Source: an uncultured Clostridium sp. | Lineage (GTDB): Bacteria; Bacillota; Clostridia; TANB77; CAG-508 | DNA length: 10,366 bases | Direction of reading: 5' to 3' | Assembly (NCBI GenBank): GCA_946498265.1 | Contig: CAMMNR010000054.1 | Span: forward strand, 1-10,366 | Shown here: positions 1 to 4,991 of the stretch, one piece after another | Layout: the number at the start of each line of letters is the position of its first letter | How positions within the stretch are numbered: the stretch's first letter is position 1 | Program-made: the position numbers and the translations under genes | Notes under the pieces: model-generated | Database searches by the model: none | What the model was told of the DNA's origin: nothing | The model's input: the letters and a program-made list of their open reading frames with translations, nothing else

Positions 1-3
1 GTA

Positions 4-60
4 GCCGAAAAGGGGCGACTAGATGGTTCTAGTCCGATGGAATTTTCTAATTATTCCATC
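4..60 (-). other. Consecutive stem-loops after the HTH gene (possible structured RNA or packaging-site structure)
   Basis: Read on the transcribed minus strand, this stretch just after the stop of the 71-469 gene holds a perfect 8-bp stem (53-60 with 36-43, 9-nt loop). One base later comes a perfect 7-bp stem (28-34 with 17-23, 4-nt loop), and then a possible 3-bp stem (14-16 with 4-6). Neither main hairpin is followed by a T-run in either direction, so a classical intrinsic terminator is not supported. The window edge cuts the element, so its full size is unknown. It could be the start of a structured phage RNA, a processing site, or part of a packaging (cos/pac) region. No known RNA family was recognised, and it is not a tRNA as far as visible. 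Confidence 0.45.
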
Positions 61-70
61 TTAACACATT

Positions 71-469
71 CTAGCACTTGACAGCGACATCATCGCGACA
101 TTGATGCTCTTTTTTTACTTTTTTTGTAATTCTTTGAATTTGACGCCTTGTAAGACCATACTTTATTTCTAAATTTGCATTTGTTAAATGGAAATATACC
201 TTATCAAAATATATTCTTAAGTCTCGGTCTTTTATTCTTTTGTATATGTCCCTAAGCTTATATTCAGCGTTGTCAATCTGTTTTGTCATTTCTGCGTATA
301 GCAATAATGCGTCTTCTCTAGAATGTAATCTTTGCCCGCCGTCCACTCTATTATCTGAGAAAGAGCTTGTTGTCTTCTCAAGCTTTGTTTTTAATATTTC
401 TATCTTTTCGTAATTCACGTTATTAAGCTCACTTATAATCTTATCAGCTTCTTTGATTTCAGGTATCAT
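71..469 (-). CDS. Phage helix-turn-helix protein, likely late-transcription regulator (ArpU/RinA/DUF1492-like)
   Basis: This 132-residue protein has a long helical, charged N-terminal half. Its C-terminal segment (about residues 96-118, including ANLEIKYGLTRRQIQRI) looks like a sigma-region-4-type helix-turn-helix. A helical region containing a 'RV...S' stretch and ending in such a motif recalls the DUF1492/ArpU/RinA group of phage regulators, which activate late (packaging/structural) genes. Position supports this: it is the last gene of the early operon. Its start overlaps the stop of the upstream gene by one base (TAATG), with GGGGGTG as ribosome binding site. The family assignment rests on architecture and position rather than a diagnostic motif, so the exact family is uncertain. 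Confidence 0.6.
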   Translation of the reverse strand: MIPEIKEADKIISELNNVNYEKIEILKTKLEKTTSSFSDNRVDGGQRLHSREDALLLYAEMTKQIDNAEYKLRDIYKRIKDRDLRIYFDKVYFHLTNANLEIKYGLTRRQIQRITKKVKKEHQCRDDVAVKC

Positions 470-852
470 TACTTCACCCCCAACAATTCTTTCATATCTT
501 CATCTGTATAGACCCTGTTTTTATATGGCTGTTTTAATCTATTATTCGTTTTATTTAATTCTGCTAATAACATCTTTCTGTTATCATAATAAGTTAATTT
601 TTGAATATTATTTTGGTAACATTTTATTAGTTCATAATCATTTAAATATTTTCTTCTTTGTTTTCTCAGTTCCTTTATTTGCTTAACTATTTTGCAACAC
701 TGAGGAGCATTTAAAGGGTCGTTTTCTATCACGTGATATAAATCACTTAATTTATAATCTACTTCCTGCTGTAAACTTGATAATTGGTTTTTATACTCGT
801 CTAATTCTTGTAGCAAGTTTATAGCTTGATTTATTTTTTCTAATACATTCAT
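469..852 (-). CDS. Conserved phage coiled-coil protein of unknown function
   Basis: This 127-residue, highly charged protein is predicted to be almost entirely helical. Residues about 1-45 form a likely coiled coil, followed by a basic helix around ELRKQRRKY (61-69) and a C-terminal tail with YTDEDMKELL. The pattern 'LSDLYHVIE ... KxxKELRKxRR' resembles a small protein often found just before the late regulator in Firmicutes phages, but I know of no assigned function. It is translationally coupled to the regulator (1-nt overlap), which suggests the two work together or are co-produced. The start has an AGGGG ribosome binding site overlapping the upstream gene's stop. Confidence 0.6.
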   Translation of the reverse strand: MNVLEKINQAINLLQELDEYKNQLSSLQQEVDYKLSDLYHVIENDPLNAPQCCKIVKQIKELRKQRRKYLNDYELIKCYQNNIQKLTYYDNRKMLLAELNKTNNRLKQPYKNRVYTDEDMKELLGVK

Positions 853-861
853 AGCCTACCC

Positions 862-1113
862 CTATTTTTCTTCATTTTTTCTTACTTTATCAGCAAACTC
901 ATCATTTCCTAAAGCTATACCTATCACTAAAACAAGAATTACCCATACCCAGCGAATAACTGGCATTAAACAAAAAACTAACGCATTAAAATTTCTTTTT
1001 ATAAAACCGTTTCTTTTGGGATTTAATTTTAACCAATTTTCTTCTGTTAAATACAATGCTGATTTTAATGAAATAAAGCTAATTACAGTTTTAAATATAT
1101 ATTCTTCTATCAT
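862..1113 (-). CDS. Small membrane protein, function unknown
   Basis: This 83-residue protein has one strong hydrophobic segment (about residues 43-69, with VWVILVLVIGIALG) followed by a short charged tail. The N-terminal part has a weaker amphipathic/hydrophobic helix (7-21). The basic residues before the main span and acidic residues after it do not settle the topology. A GGAGGAG ribosome binding site, formed by the last Glu-Glu codons of the upstream gene, lies 7 nt before the ATG, so the start is secure. It is one of three small membrane proteins in this accessory block. No holin-like feature can be claimed: there is only one clear span, and lysis genes usually lie elsewhere. Confidence 0.7.
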   Translation of the reverse strand: MIEEYIFKTVISFISLKSALYLTEENWLKLNPKRNGFIKRNFNALVFCLMPVIRWVWVILVLVIGIALGNDEFADKVRKNEEK

Positions 1114-1117
1114 TTAA

Positions 1118-1390
1118 TCACTCCTCCGGCATTTGATAAACTTTATTATTATCTTTTTTCTTTATTTTAATATCTCCATATGCATCAATAAGTACTCTTT
1201 TTCCTTCAATTTTATTTTGTATTTCATCTAATACCTCAATAGCTCTTTCTTTTGATTTATAAAAACCTAAATTTACAAAACTATCGCCATCAAAATAACT
1301 GATTCCATATTTTTCTTCCACTTCATTTGCCCTTATGTAAAAATTATTTGCATAAACTAAAGCTTCTTTATTTCGAATTCTTATCCACAT
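1118..1390 (-). CDS. Conserved phage protein with MWIR start and YQMPEE end, function unknown
   Basis: This 90-residue protein matches, from memory, a family of small phage proteins common in Firmicutes phages. They begin MWIRxxxK, carry a 'LGFYKSKERAIEVLDEIQ' helix (about residues 41-59 here) and end in a QMP[EQ]-type tail. No function is known to me. The fold looks like a few beta strands flanking one helix. The last codons (Pro-Glu-Glu-stop) double as the GGAGGAG ribosome binding site of the next gene, so the conserved C-terminus may partly reflect selection on the DNA. Its start lies inside the 3' end of the newly found 1381-1536 gene (10-nt overlap). Confidence 0.7.
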   Translation of the reverse strand: MWIRIRNKEALVYANNFYIRANEVEEKYGISYFDGDSFVNLGFYKSKERAIEVLDEIQNKIEGKRVLIDAYGDIKIKKKDNNKVYQMPEE

Positions 1391-1536
1391 TTTTTATCAC
1401 TCACTTTCTCACATATGCAATTGTTTTTATTATCAAATAAATTATCTTTAACAAATAATCCTAAAATAAAAATTGTAAATATCATTAAAATAATTAAAAA
1501 TATCGGCATAATATATTCCATAATTGAATCCATCAT
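1381..1536 (-). CDS. 51-residue single-span membrane protein, function unknown
   Basis: This gene was found by reading the apparent gap between its neighbours. It starts at an ATG immediately after the stop of the 1537-1935 gene; a second ATG follows directly. An AAAGGA ribosome binding site lies about 11 nt upstream, inside the neighbour's last codons. The product begins MMDSIMEYIM, has a hydrophobic helix at about residues 8-30 (PIFLIILMIFTIFILGLFV), then a polar tail with three cysteines (40, 42, 50). It ends at a TAA that overlaps the next gene by 10 nt. The unbroken frame, the binding site and tight packing support a real gene. I recognise no family. Confidence 0.65.
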   Translation of the reverse strand: MMDSIMEYIMPIFLIILMIFTIFILGLFVKDNLFDNKNNCICEKVSDKKCG

Positions 1537-1935
1537 TTATTTATCAGTCCTTTCTAAATTATCTTCTTCATTTATATTATTAATTCTTTTTAAATTTTCC
1601 CATCCAATACTCACATTAAACCCTAATTTTTTCGCTTGTCCAACAGTCAAAGCCTTCAATTCTATTTTTTTATTTGGTTTCAATGGAATTTCTTTATATT
1701 CCCACCATTCAGACCCATCATATTCGTGCCTTTCTAACCACCAATTATCACCAACAACTAACAAATCTTGTGCAACCTCTGGAGCACCATATCCATTATC
1801 ATATTTCACATTTGCAATATTTAAAAACTCATTAACATCAAAATAATATTTTCCATCACCAACCCAGTTAATATCATTAATTGTTTTATTATTATCTTCT
1901 AAAACCTCTCTTGTTTCAACTAAAAGATTACTCAT
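1537..1935 (-). CDS. Conserved phage protein with tryptophan-rich GDNWWLERHEYDGSEWW motif, function unknown
   Basis: This 132-residue protein belongs, from memory, to a widely distributed group of Firmicutes phage proteins. They start MSNLLVET, have an N-terminal 'INWVG...F' segment (about 22-40) and carry a striking central block of Trp, Asp, Glu and His (GDNWWLERHEYDGSEWW, residues 62-78). No function is known to me. The Trp/His/acidic block could be a binding or metal site, but that is speculation. It overlaps the upstream gene by 4 nt (ATGA) with an AGGAG ribosome binding site. The first codons lie inside a 25-bp repeat that recurs at 6598-6622, where it starts an otherwise unrelated gene. 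Confidence 0.72.
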   Translation of the reverse strand: MSNLLVETREVLEDNNKTINDINWVGDGKYYFDVNEFLNIANVKYDNGYGAPEVAQDLLVVGDNWWLERHEYDGSEWWEYKEIPLKPNKKIELKALTVGQAKKLGFNVSIGWENLKRINNINEEDNLERTDK

Positions 1936-1944
1936 TTATTATCA
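1920..1944 (-). repeat. Gene-junction direct repeat B, copy 1
   Basis: This 25-bp stretch matches 6598-6622 at 24 of 25 positions; the mismatch is 1931 against 6609. It carries the last codons (Asp-Asn-Lys) of one gene, the ATGA stop/start overlap and the first five codons of the next (M-S-N-L-L here, M-T-N-L-L at the other copy). The genes outside the repeat are unrelated in the two places. Confidence 0.85.
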
Positions 1945-2243
1945 TCTCCTAATATTTTTTTATAATCTTCATCTATAATAGCCTTAAAATAATGTGTGCA
2001 ATAAGTACAGTCAAAAGGGTCTGTTATATGGTCTAAAAATAAATTTTTATGTTCTTCTTCCCACTTTTTAGCACCGCAACTAATATAATTACTATATAAA
2101 TCATCATATCCTAAACCACAATCGCCACATCTAGTATGTATATAAATAACATCTTGTCCTGCATATTTATTAAACATTATTTCATCTTTTTCAAAATGAT
2201 ATTTTATTAATGAAATTGTTGTTTTTAAACATTTATTATTCAT
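1932..2243 (-). CDS. Small Cys-rich protein, possible zinc-binding, function unknown
   Basis: This 103-residue protein has two CxxC knuckles: CGDC at residues 39-42 and CTYC at 79-82. It also has single cysteines at 5 and 56 and a histidine just after the second knuckle (84). Two CxxC pairs about 37 residues apart could form one zinc ribbon, but this is inferred from spacing only. I recognise no family. The start ATG (2241-2243) lies inside junction repeat A and inside the 3' end of the 2236-2415 gene, with GGAG about 10 nt upstream. The C-terminus (ILGDDNK) embeds the next gene's ribosome binding site (AGGAGATGATAATAAATGA). Confidence 0.65.
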   Translation of the reverse strand: MNNKCLKTTISLIKYHFEKDEIMFNKYAGQDVIYIHTRCGDCGLGYDDLYSNYISCGAKKWEEEHKNLFLDHITDPFDCTYCTHYFKAIIDEDYKKILGDDNK

Positions 2244-2415
2244 TCTGCCATCTCTCCAATTCTTCTATTGATTTTTCTAACATATCAATAAATTCTTCTA
2301 TTTCTTTTTTTGTTTTAAATTTATTCCAATTAATGTCTAAAATAGTTATATCTTTTTCTTTCATAATTTCTTCTGCCCATTTAAATTGTTGAGAATTATA
2401 GTCTATCTTACTCAT
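2236..2415 (-). CDS. 59-residue acidic helical protein, function unknown
   Basis: This gene was found by reading the apparent gap at 2244-2407. The frame runs from ATG (2413-2415) to TAA (2236-2238) and gives a protein starting MSKIDYNSQQFKWAEEIM. The middle part (ILDINWNKFKTKKEIEEF) leads into a Glu-rich amphipathic helix ending ELERWQNE. It has a GGAG ribosome binding site 10 nt before the ATG and overlaps the genes on both sides by 8 nt, as neighbours in this operon do. Its last eight residues are identical to those of the next gene upstream (2408-2608) because both ends lie in a 23-bp repeat. No family was recognised. Confidence 0.68.
   Translation of the reverse strand: MSKIDYNSQQFKWAEEIMKEKDITILDINWNKFKTKKEIEEFIDMLEKSIEELERWQNE
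2240..2262 (-). repeat. Gene-junction direct repeat A, copy 1
   Basis: This 23-bp stretch is identical to 2412-2434. On the minus strand it holds the codons for the shared C-terminus ELERWQNE, the GGAG ribosome binding site and the ATG of the next gene. It marks the boundary between 2236-2415 and 1932-2243. Confidence 0.9.
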
Positions 2416-2608
2416 TCTGCCATCTCTCCAATTCGTGAGTCAAGCTGTCTAATTTCATTTCGCAAATATTTTCAGAACTTTTATAACTGTTTGCAGTATA
2501 TTTTAAATCTTCAATTAACCTAATTCCAAACCCTATAACAAACGCTTGTACCATTATAATGCTAACTGAAACTACTAATGTTATCCATAAAATATCTTCT
2601 TTACTCAT
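2408..2608 (-). CDS. 66-residue single-span membrane protein, function unknown
   Basis: The chosen ATG (2606-2608) has an AAAGGAG ribosome binding site about 7 nt upstream. The frame is open for ten more residues upstream, but an earlier start would lack such a site and overlap the neighbour far more. The product has a short N-terminal head (MSKEDILW) and a hydrophobic helix at about residues 7-30 (WITLVVSVSIIMVQAFVIGFGI). A polar, probably helical tail follows, ending LTHELERWQNE. A short N-terminal anchor with a coiled tail recalls small phage membrane proteins in general, but no specific role is supported. It overlaps both neighbours by 8 nt. Confidence 0.66.
   Translation of the reverse strand: MSKEDILWITLVVSVSIIMVQAFVIGFGIRLIEDLKYTANSYKSSENICEMKLDSLTHELERWQNE
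2412..2434 (-). repeat. Gene-junction direct repeat A, copy 2
   Basis: This is the second copy of the 23-bp repeat (identical to 2240-2262). It sits at the boundary between 2408-2608 and 2236-2415, so the gene at 2236-2415 is exactly bracketed by the two copies. Confidence 0.9.
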
Positions 2609-2810
2609 GTTTTTTCTCCTTTGGTAGTATAATTTCAACAGTATTATTTAATTCTCTGGTATCAAAGACTCTATAAAGATTTTCTTTTTCTAAAAAATTG
2701 GCTTTTTTATTGTAAGTGTATACTGTATTGTCAAAAATAACTCTTGTTTTATCTGGCAATAAGTCCTTTGAAATTTTAATTAATAAATCAATTATTTTCA
2801 TGCTTTCCAT
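2601..2810 (-). CDS. Small conserved phage protein ending VEIILPKEK, function unknown
   Basis: This 69-residue protein begins MESMKIIDLLIKIS. It resembles a very common small phage family with the layout 'M-K-I-x-D-L-L-x-K-I-A... P-x-K-I-x-Y... L-N-x-x-V-E-I-I-E', probably a small beta-rich fold. The final strand here is LNNTVEIILPKEK. No function is known to me. Two start codons are possible: the first ATG (2808-2810) has GAGG 6 nt upstream, while the second, three codons later, matches the usual family N-terminus but is farther from that site. It overlaps the upstream gene by 23 nt and the downstream membrane-protein gene by 8 nt. Confidence 0.68.
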   Translation of the reverse strand: MESMKIIDLLIKISKDLLPDKTRVIFDNTVYTYNKKANFLEKENLYRVFDTRELNNTVEIILPKEKKHE

Positions 2811-3054
2811 GTTCCACCTCTTTTAAAATATCTAATAAATTATCTATATAATTACTAGGATAACCACCCGTTTCTTCCGTAAGTTCTTTTATTTCATAAA
2901 TAATCTTGCTTATTTTATTAATTACTTCTTTGTATTGATGAGCTTCTTTCTTCCAATTCTTCATTTCAGTAAATAACTCATCAAATATATCTTTTGGAAT
3001 TAAGTAATGGTCTGAACCTTGAATATAATATTGTAAATAATCTTCTCTAGTCAT
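2788..3054 (-). CDS. Small coiled-coil phage protein, function unknown
   Basis: This 88-residue protein starts MTREDYLQYYIQGSDHYLIP. It then has a long amphipathic helix (about residues 22-58) that probably forms a coiled coil, followed by a short YIDNLLDILKEVE helix. The arrangement 'short strand ending in I-P-K-D-x-F, then coiled coil' is frequent among phage accessory proteins, but I cannot name the family or function. The start is fixed by the ATGA overlap with the preceding gene's stop and an AAGGTGG ribosome binding site in that gene's last codons. Confidence 0.65.
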   Translation of the reverse strand: MTREDYLQYYIQGSDHYLIPKDIFDELFTEMKNWKKEAHQYKEVINKISKIIYEIKELTEETGGYPSNYIDNLLDILKEVEHGKHENN

Positions 3055-3266
3055 TTATCTTCCACCTTTTCTACAAGTCCTGCGTGAATTAAATCGTATA
3101 GGATCACATTTCCATTATCATCTGTTGGGTTTGATATTTTTCTATTGTCAAAAACCATTAGAACGGTAACATCAAAAATATTTTTGTAATGATATATATT
3201 TTTATCTTTTATAAACCCAAACTTCTCTAATTCTTTTAAATCTACATTGTCTTTAATTTTTAACAT
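3051..3266 (-). CDS. Small conserved phage protein (LIHAGLVEKVE C-terminus), function unknown
   Basis: This 71-residue protein begins MLKIKDNVDLKELEKFGF and ends DLIHAGLVEKVEDK. I recognise this pattern from many Firmicutes phages ('LKELEKFGFK...', 'LYDLIQAGLVEKV'); no function is known. It looks like an alpha/beta fold with a final helix. The ATG follows the previous stop codon directly, with GGATGGGG upstream as ribosome binding site. Its stop overlaps the next gene as ATGA. Confidence 0.7.
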   Translation of the reverse strand: MLKIKDNVDLKELEKFGFIKDKNIYHYKNIFDVTVLMVFDNRKISNPTDDNGNVILYDLIHAGLVEKVEDK

Positions 3267-3461
3267 CTATTTAAACCCCATCCCTTCATATTCAAAAAAT
3301 ACTTTTCCTCTATATTTTCCACATTTTGAACAAACTAGATATCTATATTCACCGCTTGCCAACATAGACCAATCTTTTGATTTATAATATTGAAAATCAT
3401 GTTTGCAAAGTAGTCTTTTATACCATGGCTTCTTCCATTGAATACTTATTTTTTTACTCAT
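3267..3461 (-). CDS. Small possible zinc-ribbon protein, function unknown
   Basis: This 64-residue basic protein has a C-x-H (C19, H21) about 23 residues before a CSKCGK knuckle (C44, C47). This is a plausible four-ligand zinc site, and small phage proteins with 'CKHxF ... CSKCGK' spacing do occur. Lys, Arg and aromatic residues around the knuckles would suit nucleic-acid or protein contact, but neither is demonstrated. The start overlaps the upstream gene by 8 nt. It uses the AGGGTGG sequence of junction repeat C (3464-3479) as ribosome binding site. Confidence 0.62.
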   Translation of the reverse strand: MSKKISIQWKKPWYKRLLCKHDFQYYKSKDWSMLASGEYRYLVCSKCGKYRGKVFFEYEGMGFK

Positions 3462-3732
3462 TGAACCACCCTAATTCTTCTGCTTGTTTATTTATAGCTT
3501 GTAAAAGTTCTAAATACAAATAACTTCCTAATCTTCCATATTCGAAATCTATATTTTTAAGTTCTTTCCAAAATATTATTTTTTTTGGTAAAGCCCCATT
3601 ATTCTCTACTTGATCTATAGAAGAAATATAAGTATTTTCTTTTGTTTTATTTTTATTTTGGTACACAACTTTAAGTTCAGATTGCACACAATTTTCATAT
3701 CCTAATTCTTCAAACCTTTCTTTAGCACTCAT
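3454..3732 (-). CDS. Small conserved phage protein (SAKERFEELGYE / LLQAINKQAEELGW), function unknown
   Basis: With the ATG at 3730-3732 (GGGGTGAG just upstream), the product is 92 residues and starts MSAKERFEELGYE. An upstream in-frame GTG is possible but poorly placed for that site. The N-terminal 'AKExFEELGYE' and C-terminal 'ELLQAINKQAEELGWFNE' match, from memory, a common family of phage proteins in Firmicutes with no known function. The C-terminal ELGWxxE also ends the MazG-like protein at 5499-5798. Both share a 16-bp DNA repeat that supplies the next gene's ribosome binding site. Confidence 0.68.
   Translation of the reverse strand: MSAKERFEELGYENCVQSELKVVYQNKNKTKENTYISSIDQVENNGALPKKIIFWKELKNIDFEYGRLGSYLYLELLQAINKQAEELGWFNE
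3464..3479 (-). repeat. Gene-junction direct repeat C, copy 1
   Basis: This 16-bp stretch is identical to 5509-5524. It encodes the E-L-G-W portion of the C-terminus of 3454-3732 and contains AGGGTGG, the ribosome binding site of the next gene. It is the shortest of the three junction pairs, and convergent selection could account for part of it. Confidence 0.7.
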
Positions 3733-3976
3733 CTTTCTCACCCCTTATCTGTTTTAGTATCTTTTTCTTATCTTCCTTTGATAAATTCCAATTTTTCCAA
3801 ACTTCGTCCTCTAATTCAATTATTGCTTTAATATCACCTAATAATTTGAATTTGAAGTACATTCTTTTAAAAATTGGTAACCAGTAATCATCTCCCTCTG
3901 CCAAATCACAAAGGTCTATATAGTGCATTTCCCGTAATAATTTATCCCATACTCTAAACTTTATCTCTCTATTCAT
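3722..3976 (-). CDS. YopX-like N-terminal domain protein, short form
   Basis: From the ATG at 3974-3976 the product is 84 residues and starts MNREIKFRVWDK, the hallmark N-terminus of the YopX family of phage proteins, whose function is unknown. YopX proteins are usually about 120-150 residues and carry a 'YTGLKDKNGKEIYEGDIV' type motif. That motif is absent here: after residue 20 the sequence runs into a charged helical C-terminus (LSKEDKKKILKQIRGEKDEC). It is therefore a truncated or hybrid YopX-like protein. It overlaps the methylase stop by 8 nt and the next gene by 11 nt. The start is chosen because MNREIKF fits the family and AGAGATG lies upstream. Confidence 0.6.
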   Translation of the reverse strand: MNREIKFRVWDKLLREMHYIDLCDLAEGDDYWLPIFKRMYFKFKLLGDIKAIIELEDEVWKNWNLSKEDKKKILKQIRGEKDEC

Positions 3977-4991
3977 CTTTAACATCTCTTTCTAAATTTA
4001 TTTTTCCACTCATTAAATCAGGTAATAATTTATCCCTCAATTCTGCTAAATATATGTTTTCTTCGTTGTTTAGATAATGAATAAATTGTACCCAAGATTG
4101 CAATGCAAATATTAATACTTCTGATATGTTTTCTTTATCATTGTTAATTAATTGAATTTCATTTTGTCTTTTAGAAATAGTAATAAAATTCTCTTCTAAA
4201 ATATCTAAATTAAGAAAACTTAAATTTTCTATGATACTTTTATTATTTTTGGAGCTTTCAAGCATTAAATCTATTGTACTTTTTAAACCTAATGAGTTAG
4301 CAACTTTATCATTAATTATTAATTTTAAATTATTCTTTTTTCTTATTACTCTGTTTAAATCTTTAATTATATCCTCATATTCTCTAGTCTTGTTTTCTTG
4401 AAATTCTTGTTCTATATATCTTGATGGGCTTAATACGTAATTTTGTTCTTTTATATCTTCAATTGATACTGATTTGCAAAATTCTTTTTCTTCTTTATGT
4501 TCTTTAATAGCATTTATTACATAATCAATTTGTTCATCATTAAAAACATTTATTTCTTTTTTATATACTCTACTTGTATGACTTTTACCTCCAAACTGTC
4601 CTCGTTGCTCCCTAATTTCTTTGTCACACTTATTACTCATATTAATCATTTCAATTTTTGCCGTATCTTTATTTTTGTTAAATATCATAATGCAAGTTGG
4701 TATATTGGTTGCTTCAAACATCTTATCAGGATTCAATATAACAGCCTCTAATAAATTGTTATCTACTATATATTTTATAATTGTTTTTTCTTGATTGTTA
4801 TTTGTAGTTAATACTCCATTCGGTAAAATAAATATTGCTTTATCATTATTCTCTAAAGCCGTTAATATAAAGGCATAATTTGCATTACTTTCAGGCGGTA
4901 ATACTGTTTTATTAAATCTATTTTGAACTTGAGCAAACACTGGATATTCCCATTTTAAATTAAATGGTGGATTACTTATTACTGTTTTCAT
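3969..4991 (-). CDS. N6-adenine DNA methylase, C-terminal part (catalytic NPPF motif) with HsdS-like tail
   Basis: This 340-residue product begins MKTVISNPPFNLKWEYP, so the catalytic motif IV (N7-P8-P9-F10) of N6-adenine methylases of the HsdM/N6_Mtase group is almost at its N-terminus. The SAM-binding half is missing here and is encoded by the preceding frame (4988-5506). Downstream are typical HsdM-type segments: ANYAFILTAL (39-48), AIFILPNGVL (53-62) and EAVILNPDKMFEATNIPT (82-99). After about residue 200 comes a long helical region ending ELRDKLLPDLMSGKI (317-331). That resembles the C-terminal conserved helix of type I specificity subunits (LRDxLLPxLMSGEI). The start overlaps the upstream stop as ATGA, with no Shine-Dalgarno sequence in the preceding 20 nt. 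It is either a frameshifted half gene or a coupled subunit. Confidence 0.82.
   Translation of the reverse strand: MKTVISNPPFNLKWEYPVFAQVQNRFNKTVLPPESNANYAFILTALENNDKAIFILPNGVLTTNNNQEKTIIKYIVDNNLLEAVILNPDKMFEATNIPTCIMIFNKNKDTAKIEMINMSNKCDKEIREQRGQFGGKSHTSRVYKKEINVFNDEQIDYVINAIKEHKEEKEFCKSVSIEDIKEQNYVLSPSRYIEQEFQENKTREYEDIIKDLNRVIRKKNNLKLIINDKVANSLGLKSTIDLMLESSKNNKSIIENLSFLNLDILEENFITISKRQNEIQLINNDKENISEVLIFALQSWVQFIHYLNNEENIYLAELRDKLLPDLMSGKINLERDVKDE

Noticed and set aside
1..70. tRNA gene or known small ribozyme (hammerhead, twister, HDV-like) at the left edge
   Set aside because: No acceptor/T-arm arrangement or CCA end can be built, and the conserved core sequences of hammerhead (CTGANGA with GAAA) or twister are not present in the visible part; the element is cut by the window edge.
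77..105. TTGACA on the plus strand (78-83) as a -35 box for a rightward promoter
   Set aside because: No acceptable -10 box occurs at 16-18 bp spacing, and the stretch is inside the 3' end of the minus-strand regulator gene.
1415..1846. A 143-codon open frame on the plus strand and several other plus-strand frames (such as 453-686, 5173-5466, 9590-10117)
   Set aside because: They lie opposite well-supported minus-strand genes, have no ribosome binding sites, and their products show the Ser/Leu/Phe/Ile-rich composition expected from reading AT-rich coding DNA backwards.
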